DNA of 32,046 nucleotides from the NCBI GenBank assembly GCA_017500745.1, contig JAFVYE010000044.1, positions 1 through 32,046 of the forward strand, in the 5' to 3' direction. The notes below the pieces were generated by a model that did no database searches, was not told the origin of the DNA, and worked only from the letters and a program-made list of their open reading frames with translations. A program made the position numbers and the translations under genes. Position 1 is the stretch's first letter. Every line of letters begins with the position of its first letter. The stretch comes from Clostridia bacterium (GTDB lineage: Bacteria > Bacillota > Clostridia > Christensenellales > CAG-917). Positions 15,859 through 23,916 of this stretch are shown here, piece after piece.

Positions 15859-17346
15859 ATGAAACAGGTTGGATTTGACAAAAATTTGTATATGCAAAAG
15901 CAATCCGAGCAAATTCTTGAAAGAATAAAGCTCTTTGACAAGCTCTATCTTGAATTTGGCGGAAAACTCTTTGACGACTTGCACGCAACACGTGTGCTCC
16001 CCGGCTTTGACAAGGGGGCAAAAATAAAGCTTTTGCAAAACCTCAAAGACCAAGCAGAACTCATCATTTGCATAAATGCAAACGACATTGAACGCAACAA
16101 AATTCGTGCAGACTACGGCATCACCTACGGCAGCGAAGTGGAGCGTATGATTGACAACATTTCATCTCTTGGCATCTACATCAACTGTGTGGTCATCACA
16201 ATGTTCCAAGAGCAAAAAACAGCCCTTGCTTTCAAGTATAAGCTTGAAAATCGTGGGGTAAAAGTTTACGTCCACCGTCCTACAATGGGATATCCCAACG
16301 ACATTGACGTCATAGTTTCTGATGAGGGCTATGGCGCAAATCCCTACATTGAAACAACAAGGAAGCTTGTTGTGTGCACAGCTCCCGGACCGGGTAGCGG
16401 AAAGCTTGCCACCTGCCTCGGCCAACTCTATCATGACCAAAAGAGAGGCATCAAGGGTGGCTATGCCAAGTTTGAAACCTTCCCCATTTGGAACTTGCCC
16501 CTGTCACACCCCGTCAACGTGGCATACGAGGCAGCCACAGCAGACCTCAAAGACGTCAACAAGATTGACCACTTCCACCTTGAAGCTTACGGCAAGATGG
16601 CGGTCAACTACAATCGTGACATTGAGGTGTTCCCCTTGGTCAAGAGCATCCTTGCCAAGATCACGGGAGGGGAGTGCATTTACAACTCTCCCACAGACAT
16701 GGGCGTCAATATGGCTGGATATTGCATCACAGACAATGACGTTTGCGTTGAAGCATCCAAGCAAGAGGTTCTTCGCAGATATTACAAGGCAAGATGCGAC
16801 TACAAAAATGGCCAAGGCACCAAGGGCACCATTGAAAGATTGCACGCTTTGATGTCCCGTCTTGGAGTGTCTGCCAATGACAGAAAGGTCATTGCAAGCG
16901 CCCTCATCAAAAACCAAATTGCAGACGGCAAAGGTGCGGTGGCCATTGAGCTTGGTGACGGACAAATTGTCACAGGCAGAAACACAAAGCTTATGTCAGC
17001 ATCGGCAGCTGCGGTGTTCAACGCAGTCAAGACCCTTGGCAAAATTGACGATGACATTGACCTCATTGCCCCTGTTGTCATTGAGCCCATCATCTCATTG
17101 AAGTCAAAGGTGCTCCATGAAAAGCACACCCCGCTCTCACTTGAAGAAGCATTGCTTGCACTTTCTGTGTGCGCTGCAACCAATCCTCTTGCAGCAAAGG
17201 CGGTCAAAAAGCTTGAACAGCTTGAGGGCTGTGAAGCACACTCATCACACATGCTCTTCAAGTCAGATGAAAACCCCTTGCGCAAGCTTGGCATCCATCT
17301 CACCTGCGAGCCGGAGTTTCTTGACAACAATCTCTTTATCAATTAA
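15859..17346 (+). CDS. DUF1846 (UPF0371) family protein of unknown function
   Basis: The 495-residue protein fits DUF1846 along its whole length. Typical blocks are 'GFDKNLYMQKQSEQILERI', 'GGKLFDDLHATRVLPGFD', 'VVCTAPGPGSGKLATCLGQLYHDQKRG' (about 171-197) and 'AKFETFPIWNLPLSHPVNVAYEAATADL'. The 'APGPGSGKLATCL' segment looks like a phosphate-binding loop, and cysteine 'VGVNMAGYCITDNDVC'-like segments follow near residue 290; nucleotide binding is an inference. The family is soluble and common in Firmicutes with no agreed function. The gene begins 13 bases after subunit A, with only a weak AGGACGG ribosome site, so it is probably read from the topoisomerase transcript. Confidence 0.9.
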   Translation: MKQVGFDKNLYMQKQSEQILERIKLFDKLYLEFGGKLFDDLHATRVLPGFDKGAKIKLLQNLKDQAELIICINANDIERNKIRADYGITYGSEVERMIDNISSLGIYINCVVITMFQEQKTALAFKYKLENRGVKVYVHRPTMGYPNDIDVIVSDEGYGANPYIETTRKLVVCTAPGPGSGKLATCLGQLYHDQKRGIKGGYAKFETFPIWNLPLSHPVNVAYEAATADLKDVNKIDHFHLEAYGKMAVNYNRDIEVFPLVKSILAKITGGECIYNSPTDMGVNMAGYCITDNDVCVEASKQEVLRRYYKARCDYKNGQGTKGTIERLHALMSRLGVSANDRKVIASALIKNQIADGKGAVAIELGDGQIVTGRNTKLMSASAAAVFNAVKTLGKIDDDIDLIAPVVIEPIISLKSKVLHEKHTPLSLEEALLALSVCAATNPLAAKAVKKLEQLEGCEAHSSHMLFKSDENPLRKLGIHLTCEPEFLDNNLFIN

Positions 17347-17362
17347 TAAAATCGCACAATCG

Positions 17363-17397
17363 CAACTTTATCAATAGATCAATCGGAGATAAAGTGC
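17363..17397 (+). other. Possible RNA hairpin between DUF1846 and pepF
   Basis: ACTTTATC (17365-17372) and GATAAAGT (17388-17395) are exact reverse complements separated by 15 bases, and one more GC pair is possible with a bulged A. TTGTTTTAT follows. It could be a weak terminator for the upstream operon or a structure in the pepF leader. I see no convincing promoter in the 96-base gap. Confidence 0.35.
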
Positions 17398-17442
17398 TTG
17401 TTTTATAAAAAAACGGTAAACCCGAAACATAGTGAGGTATCT

Positions 17443-19221
17443 ATGCAAGTTAAACAAAGAAATGAAATTGACAGCAAGTTCAAGTGGCATCTTGAGGACA
17501 TCTTTGAAAGCAACGATGCTTGGGAAGAAGCATTTTTTGCCACAGAAGAACTCATCCCTCAAATCGCCAAATATAACGGTCAACTGACCACCAACGACAA
17601 CATCTTTGATTGTCTTATACTCACCACCAGAATTGGTCATGAGCTTTCTCGCCTCTATCAATACGCAAGAATGCGTCGTGATGAGGACTCTCGTGAAACA
17701 GTGTATCAAGGCATGACAGACAGAGCAGAAATGCTCCTTGTCAAGTTCAGTTCACTTTCATCATTCATTTCACCCGAGCTCACCGCACTCCCCATTGAAA
17801 AGCTTGAGGAGCTCCGTGACAGCAAAAAGTTCAGCGACTATTCAGTCACTTTTGAGGAGCTCATCCGTGACAGAAACATAACCCTCTCAAAGAAGGAAGA
17901 AAAGCTCCTCAGTGAAATGCGCTTGTTCAGCGGAAACGCACAAGAAGTGTTCACCATGTTTGACAACGCAGACGTCAAGTTCCAACCCATTGAAAATGAA
18001 AGTGGCGACAAAATTGAAATGAGTCACGGCGTCTATTCAATGATGATGCAAAACCCCAATCAAGAGATGCGCAAGAAGGCCTTTGAAAGCATGTTCAACG
18101 CCTACAAAGATTACATCAACACCCTTGCAGTCAACTATGGTGGCAACGTCAAAAAGAATTGGTTTTATGCCAAAGTGAGAGGATTCAACACCGCTCTTGA
18201 CTACTCAATGTACAATGAAAACGTGCCCGCAACTTGCTATAAGCAACTTCTTGCAGCGGTGGACAAGGGCACGGCACCTCTCCACAGATATATTGCACTC
18301 AGAAAGAAGCTTCTTGGCATTGACCTCAACATGTATGACCTTCACGTGCCCATCATCAAGGAGCAAAACCTTGCACTCCCTTACGGCGAGGCAGTTGAAA
18401 CAGTCAAGGAAGCATTGAAGGTTATGGGCAAGGAGTACAGTGACATATTGGCATCAGCATTCAACGACGGCTGGGTTGACGTGTATGAAAACAAGGGCAA
18501 GAGAAGTGGTGCATACAGCTGGGGATGCTACGGTGTCCACCCCTTTGTGCTCCTCAACTATCACGAAACCACCCACGACATCTTTACAATCGCTCACGAA
18601 ATGGGCCACGCACTCCACTCATATTATTCCAACGCAAACCAATGCGAAGAGAAGGCGGGCTACAAGATTTTTGTGGCAGAGATTGCATCAACAGTCAATG
18701 AAGTGCTTCTCCTCAAACATCTCTTAAAGACGGCAACAGGCGAGTTTAGAAAGTATCTCCTTTCATACTATCTTGACATGTTCCGCACAACTTTGTTCCG
18801 TCAAACAATGTTCTCCGAGTTTGAAGTGGCAGCACACACAATGGTTGAAAACGGCGTGCCCGTCACGGCAGACGCCCTTTCAAACGCCTATTATGAACTC
18901 AACAAAAAGTATTATGGCGATGCAGTCAACCACAACGATCTCATCCGTTACGAGTGGGCACGCATCCCTCACTTCTACAGAAGCTATTACGTCTACAAGT
19001 ACGCCACAGGCATAACAACCGCTGTCACCATTGCAGACAACATCTTGACCTACGGCGAGGAGTACTTTGCAAAATATCGCAAATTCCTCAGCGCAGGCGG
19101 ATCACTTGCACCTCTTGACATCATCCGTCTTGCAGACGTGGATCTTGAAACCTCCGCCCCTTACGAGAAGGCGATGAGCGAATTTGACAAAACCCTCAAG
19201 GAACTTGAATCACTTGTCTAA
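17443..19221 (+). CDS. pepF: Oligoendopeptidase F (M3 family zinc metallopeptidase)
   Basis: PepF cleaves short peptides in the cytoplasm. The 592-residue length fits the family (about 600). The N-terminal helical domain begins 'KFKWHLEDIFESNDAWEEAF', and the zinc site is 'AHEMGHALHSYY' with the HExxH at about 385-389 and the third ligand in the following 'FVAEIASTVNE' helix. C-terminal motifs 'FRQTMFSEFE' and 'HFYRSYYVYKYATG' are also typical. The start at 17443 is chosen because GTGAGGT lies just upstream and the family alignment begins there; an in-frame ATG 15 codons earlier has no ribosome site. The next gene overlaps its end by 8 bases. Confidence 0.95.
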   Translation: MQVKQRNEIDSKFKWHLEDIFESNDAWEEAFFATEELIPQIAKYNGQLTTNDNIFDCLILTTRIGHELSRLYQYARMRRDEDSRETVYQGMTDRAEMLLVKFSSLSSFISPELTALPIEKLEELRDSKKFSDYSVTFEELIRDRNITLSKKEEKLLSEMRLFSGNAQEVFTMFDNADVKFQPIENESGDKIEMSHGVYSMMMQNPNQEMRKKAFESMFNAYKDYINTLAVNYGGNVKKNWFYAKVRGFNTALDYSMYNENVPATCYKQLLAAVDKGTAPLHRYIALRKKLLGIDLNMYDLHVPIIKEQNLALPYGEAVETVKEALKVMGKEYSDILASAFNDGWVDVYENKGKRSGAYSWGCYGVHPFVLLNYHETTHDIFTIAHEMGHALHSYYSNANQCEEKAGYKIFVAEIASTVNEVLLLKHLLKTATGEFRKYLLSYYLDMFRTTLFRQTMFSEFEVAAHTMVENGVPVTADALSNAYYELNKKYYGDAVNHNDLIRYEWARIPHFYRSYYVYKYATGITTAVTIADNILTYGEEYFAKYRKFLSAGGSLAPLDIIRLADVDLETSAPYEKAMSEFDKTLKELESLV

Positions 19222-19792
19222 AACGTTGATTTTGATAATATTGCTGGCGCTGACGTTCACTCTTGTGGCATGCAATGAAGTTGAGCCCAGCAACAGCACC
19301 TATGGTGTATATTTGAAGTCCGCCAGCGTAGAGGACGGAGTGTGCACCGTGCGCCTTTCAAGGAGCGCAAAGGGTGACTCCCTTGGGGAGTCGCAGATTG
19401 TGGTTGAAGGAGAGGAGGACCACTTTTTCACCCACTACGTTTACAGCGTAACCTTTGACGGCGAAGCAATATTTTGTGCCGTGGAGCAACTCCTCACCCA
19501 AGATGGCACAATCTTGGACGGAGCAGAATATTCCACTTTGAAAATAGTCTATGACTATGATACAATCTACAAATCAATAAAAAGCGATGGTGTACACACC
19601 AAGTCGGGCAGGACCAACACCCATTCATTTGAGGTGTCAAAGGGGGATTTTGAGGTGCATCTCAACAGGCAAACTCCCCGTCAATCAACCTGGTACGCCG
19701 TGCTAATAGGCGGGGCTGTGGCAACCGTTGTTGCATTCAGCATAGCCCACTTGGTCAGAGGAAAATATGGCAGAAAAACCCAAGAAAACTGA
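19214..19792 (+). CDS. Predicted lipoprotein with an additional C-terminal membrane helix
   Basis: The reading frame encodes a lipoprotein signal ending 'ALTFTLVAC' and a beta-rich extracytoplasmic part of about 140 residues. A hydrophobic helix near the C-terminus follows ('WYAVLIGGAVATVVAFSIAHLV'), then a short basic tail. No ATG is available before the signal peptide. The best start is a TTG at 19214 ('MSKTLILIILL', cysteine at residue 20) after AAGGA; TTG codons at 19184 or 19205 are alternatives. A protein held by both an N-terminal lipid and a C-terminal helix is unusual. I recognise no family. It overlaps pepF by 8 bases and dnaB by 26 bases, so all three are probably co-transcribed. 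Confidence 0.72.
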   Translation: MSKTLILIILLALTFTLVACNEVEPSNSTYGVYLKSASVEDGVCTVRLSRSAKGDSLGESQIVVEGEEDHFFTHYVYSVTFDGEAIFCAVEQLLTQDGTILDGAEYSTLKIVYDYDTIYKSIKSDGVHTKSGRTNTHSFEVSKGDFEVHLNRQTPRQSTWYAVLIGGAVATVVAFSIAHLVRGKYGRKTQEN

Positions 19793-21308
19793 AAGAAAAA
19801 ACCTGCGCGCAATGCCCAACAACGTTGAGGCGGAACAAAACGTCCTTGGAGCACTTCTCATTGACGACAAAATGGCAGATGAAATTATGCCCGTGCTCCA
19901 TGAAGATGACTTTTTTGTGAGCCAAAACCGCATAATCTACTCTGCAATGCGTGAGCTCAACGAGCAATCCAAGCCCATTGACACCGTGTCTGTTGCAGAC
20001 AAACTTGAAGTTCAAGGCAAACTTGACGAGGTTGGAAGCATAGATTATCTCAACTCTCTTGCAATGGGAGTTGTCAGTTCTGCAAACGCCAAATACTATG
20101 CAGAAATCATCAAGCGTGACTCTTTGACAAGACAAGTTATCGGCGCAGGCAACGACATCTTGGAATTTGCCTATTCCTGTGAGGATGGAGCAGATGCTCT
20201 TGGCAGAGCAGAGCAACTCATCTTCAAGATTGGCGAGGACAAGGGGGACAAAGGCCTCGTCAAAGCAGACGATGCTCTCACTCAAGCATTCAAAAACATC
20301 TCTGACGCTCAATCAGGCAACACCCCCACAAACTTGATTTTTACTGGTTTCACCGCCCTTGACAGAAAGACAAAGGGCTTGAAGCCGGGCAACTTTGTCA
20401 TCCTTGCAGCCCGTCCCGGTGTTGGCAAAACCGCCCTTGCACTCAACATTGCCGTCAACTGTCTTTTGAAGGACAAGACCGTTGCCGTGTTCAATATGGA
20501 AATGACAGGTCCCGAACTTGTCAAACGTATGCTTGCATATCTTTCTGGCGTCACTTTTGAAGAAATGGACGTGAGAGGACAACTCAGCGATGACGCAGTT
20601 GCCAAAATCTACAAGGCATACACAACACTCCTTTCAAAGAAGTTGTTCATTGACGACTATTCAATGAACCGCCCCTCCGACATCCTGTCAAAGTGTCGCA
20701 GACTCAAGCGTGAACAAGGCCTTGATCTTGTCATCGTTGACTACTTGCAACTTATGGAAGCAGACTCAAAGGGCAGAGCATCCGAGTCAAGACAAAATGA
20801 CGTCAGCACGATGTCACGTCAGCTCAAGGTGTTTGCCAAGGAACTTGGCGTGCCCATCCTTGCATTGTCACAAATGTCTCGTGGTGCAGAAAAGGAGGGC
20901 AGAGTGCCTCAACTCAGCGACCTTCGTGACTCAGGCGCAATTGAACAAGACGCCGACATGGTCATGTTCCTTCACGATCCCAGCAAGGTTGATGAAAACT
21001 TGCCCAAAGATGAAATCTTGCTCCTCATCCGCAAGAATAGAAGTGGCTCTATTGGCGAAATCAAGCTTCATTGGGAGGGCAACACAACCACCTTCCGTGA
21101 GATTGATGATGCAGGGGCAGTCAGAGAGTTTGACACTCCCGTTGTCAAGGCCGAGCCCACCACACTCACAGAGGTTGAGGACACAGGCAGTCCAATGCCT
21201 TTCCAAGAGCTTGCAGGGGACTTCAATGAAGTGCTCACCACAGAGGTTTTGCCCTTTGATGATGACGACATGGAATACGTTGACGAAGGAGACGAACTTC
21301 CTTTTTAA
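19767..21308 (+). CDS. dnaB: Replicative DNA helicase DnaB
   Basis: The hexameric helicase unwinds DNA at the replication fork. The 513-residue protein has the N-terminal domain opening 'MPNNVEAEQNVLGALLIDDKM' and a RecA-like ATPase domain. Walker A is 'ARPGVGKTALAL' (about 213-224). 'VFNMEMTGPELVKRML' follows, then Walker B 'LVIVDYLQLM', 'LALSQMSRGAEKEGRVPQLSDLRDSGAIEQDADMVMFL' and the arginine-finger region 'RKNRSGSIGEIKLHWEG'. A glutamate- and aspartate-rich tail of about 60 residues follows. No intein interrupts it. The start is set by GAGGA four bases before the ATG and lies inside the end of the lipoprotein gene. The common rplI neighbour is not present. A strong terminator follows the stop. 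Confidence 0.96.
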   Translation: MAEKPKKTERKNLRAMPNNVEAEQNVLGALLIDDKMADEIMPVLHEDDFFVSQNRIIYSAMRELNEQSKPIDTVSVADKLEVQGKLDEVGSIDYLNSLAMGVVSSANAKYYAEIIKRDSLTRQVIGAGNDILEFAYSCEDGADALGRAEQLIFKIGEDKGDKGLVKADDALTQAFKNISDAQSGNTPTNLIFTGFTALDRKTKGLKPGNFVILAARPGVGKTALALNIAVNCLLKDKTVAVFNMEMTGPELVKRMLAYLSGVTFEEMDVRGQLSDDAVAKIYKAYTTLLSKKLFIDDYSMNRPSDILSKCRRLKREQGLDLVIVDYLQLMEADSKGRASESRQNDVSTMSRQLKVFAKELGVPILALSQMSRGAEKEGRVPQLSDLRDSGAIEQDADMVMFLHDPSKVDENLPKDEILLLIRKNRSGSIGEIKLHWEGNTTTFREIDDAGAVREFDTPVVKAEPTTLTEVEDTGSPMPFQELAGDFNEVLTTEVLPFDDDDMEYVDEGDELPF

Positions 21309-21329
21309 TCAAACCAAACAAAAAAACAG

Positions 21330-21359
21330 GACACAACGCAACGTTGTGTCTTTTTTTTT
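21330..21359 (+). terminator. Rho-independent terminator after dnaB
   Basis: Perfect 9-bp arms (21330-21338 and 21342-21350) around CAA and then nine T residues. It separates the dnaB unit from the yqfC unit. Confidence 0.95.
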
Positions 21360-21392
21360 CATAGAGATTGACGCATATTCATATATATAAAT

Positions 21393-21641
21393 ATGTTTGT
21401 AGATGAAGTAAAAACCAAGCTTGGCATAGAGGATATTTGTGGCTTTTCGGTGACAATATTTGAGGACAAACACGTTGTGATTGAGGGGATAAAAAAGCTT
21501 GTTTTCAAGGGAGAAGAAGAGGTCAAATTCCGCAGTAAAAACAAAGGGATTTCTGTGAGGGGAAAGGGGCTCAAACTGAAAGAATTGGGCAATGGAAACG
21601 CCATTGTTTCTGGCATTGTTTTGGGGGTGGATTATGATTGA
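21393..21641 (+). CDS. yqfC: YqfC/YabP family sporulation protein
   Basis: The 82-residue protein matches the YabP/YqfC family: 'FSVTIFEDKHVVIEGIKKLVFKGEEEVKFRSKNKGISVRGKGLKLKELGNGNAIVSGIVLGV'. In Bacillus, yqfC is transcribed in the mother cell by sigma-E and lies next to yqfD, as here. The upstream 33 bases after the dnaB terminator are AT-rich (repeated ATAT); I see no good sigma-A pair at proper spacing and no Shine-Dalgarno, so a sporulation sigma factor is possible but not demonstrable. The stop overlaps the next start (ATGATTGA). Confidence 0.88.
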   Translation: MFVDEVKTKLGIEDICGFSVTIFEDKHVVIEGIKKLVFKGEEEVKFRSKNKGISVRGKGLKLKELGNGNAIVSGIVLGVDYD

Positions 21642-22905
21642 AAACAAGTATTCTAACCTGCTGAAATTGAAAAAATCAAAGGCAAAATCTGCGCCAAGAA
21701 ACAGCGCAAATTACCTTGACAAAAGGGCAAGCTTTTTCACAAAAAATCACGCTGTGTCGGTTGATGAAAACCTGCGCCCATCCCCCAATTTTGATCCCAG
21801 AGATGAAAGCCGTCAAAAAAGAGATGTTCTTGACTCCTTGACGTCACGTTTTGGCACAGACCAATATAGAGTTGAAGGGGGCAATAGGAGTGCTCTAATC
21901 AATGGTCTTATGAGTGTGACGACAGTCAAAAATCTGCACTATGATGAGGGCTCTTTGGGCTTTTTTGCTCCCCGAAAACATCGTGCCGAAATTATTGCAT
22001 TAATAAATACTTTATGTTATAATCACACTATAGTTGGCACAAGGAGCATCCCTGCCTCTCTGATTTCCGTCCTAAAAAGGACGGGGTTGGTTGTAGGGTT
22101 GTTTTGTGCTGTATGCGTTTTTTGTCTGTACAACAGCTTTGTTTGGAGTGTTCAAACAGAGGGTGTGGGCGATGGCGCAATGGACGTGCTTTCACGCCAC
22201 GGCGTGAGAGTTGGAGGGCGCTCCATTGACATTGACGCAGTTGAGAGAGATTTGCTCTCTCTTGACGGAGTTGCCTTTGCGTCCGTAGAGAAGCGTGGCA
22301 CGCGCGTGTACGTCCGTGTTGTGAGCGAGCTTGCACCTGACGCCTACGTGGACGTGGGCGCAGGCCCGGTGACTGCTTCTTTTGACGCAGTTGTCACAAG
22401 AGTGATTGTGTTTTCTGGCACTGCGGAAGTCAAGGTTGGGGATGTTGTCCAAAAAGGACAAACTCTCATTGGAGAATATCATCTCAAAGGGGAGGACAAA
22501 ATTCCAGCGGTGGCCTCTGGCCAAGTCTATGGCGAGAGGGTTGTCACGGTGGAGAGGTTTTTCCCCGACAAGTATATGGGGTACAGTGGAGAGCAACAAA
22601 CCATCTCACGCATTAGCGTATTTGGCAATGCAAAGCCCCCAAAGCCACCCTATGAGCACTATGCTGTGAAGGTGTCACACTCAAAAAACAACTTTTTCAT
22701 CCCCTACGAGTTGACCAGCTGGACTTTTTTTGAAGTGACCTTGCTTGCCAACAATCTTGATGACAAAGGGATGATTGACCGTGCCTATGGCGAGGTCATT
22801 GCAAACAACAATTTTGAAAAGGTGATTTCAACCCACTCATCTGTTGAGAGGGTGGAGGGAGGCCACCTTGTCACAATCCAACTGACAGTGGAGGAAAAAC
22901 TGTAA
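21634..22905 (+). CDS. yqfD: Sporulation protein YqfD
   Basis: The 423-residue membrane protein has a long, poorly conserved N-terminal region (about 1-85) and the YqfD domain: 'VTTVKNLHYDEGSLGFFAPRKHRAEIIALI', one membrane helix (about 147-170, 'TGLVVGLFCAVCVFCLYNSFVW'), then the extracytoplasmic part. That part includes 'VASGQVYGERVVTVERFFPD' and the C-terminal 'HLVTIQLTVEEKL'. Its biochemical role is unknown; in Bacillus it is needed for efficient sporulation. The start at 21634 follows GGGGGTGG and overlaps yqfC by 8 bases. The gene contains a promoter-like element and a GC-rich hairpin, listed separately. phoH starts directly after its stop. Confidence 0.9.
   Translation: MIENKYSNLLKLKKSKAKSAPRNSANYLDKRASFFTKNHAVSVDENLRPSPNFDPRDESRQKRDVLDSLTSRFGTDQYRVEGGNRSALINGLMSVTTVKNLHYDEGSLGFFAPRKHRAEIIALINTLCYNHTIVGTRSIPASLISVLKRTGLVVGLFCAVCVFCLYNSFVWSVQTEGVGDGAMDVLSRHGVRVGGRSIDIDAVERDLLSLDGVAFASVEKRGTRVYVRVVSELAPDAYVDVGAGPVTASFDAVVTRVIVFSGTAEVKVGDVVQKGQTLIGEYHLKGEDKIPAVASGQVYGERVVTVERFFPDKYMGYSGEQQTISRISVFGNAKPPKPPYEHYAVKVSHSKNNFFIPYELTSWTFFEVTLLANNLDDKGMIDRAYGEVIANNNFEKVISTHSSVERVEGGHLVTIQLTVEEKL
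21995..22023 (+). promoter_or_regulatory. Promoter-like element inside yqfD
   Basis: TTGCAT (21995-22000), a 17-base spacer and a perfect TATAAT (22018-22023) with the extended TG at 22015-22016. Start predicted near 22030, giving a message that could feed phoH, pgpH, ybeY, era and recO without yqfC. The -35 box matches only 3 of 6 bases, but an extended -10 can work without one. Confidence 0.55.
22067..22084 (+). other. GC-rich hairpin within yqfD
   Basis: CCGTCCT and AGGACGG form a perfect 7-bp stem around AAAA. It lies about 37 bases downstream of the predicted internal transcription start. No T run follows, so it is not a terminator; it may be a 5' stabilising structure or chance. Confidence 0.35.
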
Positions 22906-23892
22906 GTGAAAATTTCAAGAGACAGACATTTTGACGACTACGACACTTTGGTCACCATATTTGGGGAGTTGGACGGCAACTTGAGCAGAATTGAGGAGGC
23001 CTTTGACGTCAAAATTTTTGCAGGCAGTTCTGTGATGAAAATCACCGGAGAGGAAAAGGACGTATATGACGCCATCTCCGCCATTGACGCCATTGAAACC
23101 TTGTCAAAAAGAGAAACCTTGACAAAGCAACAGATCAACATGATCTGCGACAGCGTCAAGAGTGGACACGTTGCATCTCTTGGGGATCTTTTGGGCACGG
23201 TGGCAATCACAGCAAAGGGCAAGGTCATTCGCCCCAAATCCTTGGGACAAAAGGAGTATGTTGACGCCATACGCAAAAACAAAATTGTTTTTGGCATAGG
23301 TCCTGCGGGCACGGGCAAAACCTATCTTGCCGTTGCCCTTGCAGTCAGCGCCTTGAAAAGCCATGACGTTGAAAGGATAATCCTCACACGTCCTGCCGTT
23401 GAAGCGGGAGAAAAGCTTGGTTTCCTTCCCGGCGATTTGGCAGAAAAGGTAGACCCTTATCTTCGCCCCATATACGATGCACTTCAAGACACAATGGGCG
23501 GGGACAGCTACATCAAGGCCATTGAGCGTGGAAGCATTGAGATTGCTCCTCTTGCCTACATGCGTGGTCGCACGTTGTCAAACAGCTTCATCATCCTTGA
23601 CGAAGCACAAAACACCACACGTGAACAAATGAAGATGTTTCTCACCCGCATGGGCGAGGGCAGTAAGATTGTTGTCACAGGTGACGTGACTCAGATTGAC
23701 CTCCCTCATCACGTAACCAGCGGAATGAAGGACGCAGTCAAAGTGCTTGAAGGCATCCAAGACATTGCCTTCATCCGCCTTGATCATCGTGACGTTGTAA
23801 GGCACGAGCTTGTGTCTCGCATCATACGCGCGTACGAGCAGGCGGACAAGGAGCGCGAGGACAACAAAACAAATGAGAAAACTGACAAATAG
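22906..23892 (+). CDS. phoH: PhoH-like ATPase
   Basis: The 328-residue protein has a KH-like RNA-binding N-terminus (about 10-70) and a PhoH ATPase domain. Walker A is 'GPAGTGKTYLA' at about 132-142, 'RPAVEAGEKLGFLPGDLAEKVDPYLRPIYDAL' follows, and Walker B is 'FIILDEAQNTT' at about 228. Sensor region 'VVTGDVTQIDLP' follows. PhoH-like proteins are thought to act in RNA metabolism, and their gene is usually next to ybeY. The start is a GTG at 22906 directly after the yqfD TAA, with GGAGG about 11 bases upstream; no ATG is available nearby. The short lysine-rich C-terminal tail is variable. Confidence 0.94.
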   Translation: MKISRDRHFDDYDTLVTIFGELDGNLSRIEEAFDVKIFAGSSVMKITGEEKDVYDAISAIDAIETLSKRETLTKQQINMICDSVKSGHVASLGDLLGTVAITAKGKVIRPKSLGQKEYVDAIRKNKIVFGIGPAGTGKTYLAVALAVSALKSHDVERIILTRPAVEAGEKLGFLPGDLAEKVDPYLRPIYDALQDTMGGDSYIKAIERGSIEIAPLAYMRGRTLSNSFIILDEAQNTTREQMKMFLTRMGEGSKIVVTGDVTQIDLPHHVTSGMKDAVKVLEGIQDIAFIRLDHRDVVRHELVSRIIRAYEQADKEREDNKTNEKTDK

Positions 23893-23916
23893 CTTTGCTA
23901 TTCAAGAGAGATAATT

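Noticed and set aside
20710..21390. Plus-strand reading frame overlapping dnaB in another frame (226 residues)
   Set aside because: It has low-complexity serine, glutamine and lysine composition, runs through the dnaB terminator and has no ribosome site.
21368..21392. TTGACG followed by an ATAT-rich stretch as a sigma-A promoter for yqfC
   Set aside because: No -10 box occurs at 16-18 bases; the ATAT repeats are too close. A sigma-E site is possible, but I could not match both elements at a proper distance.
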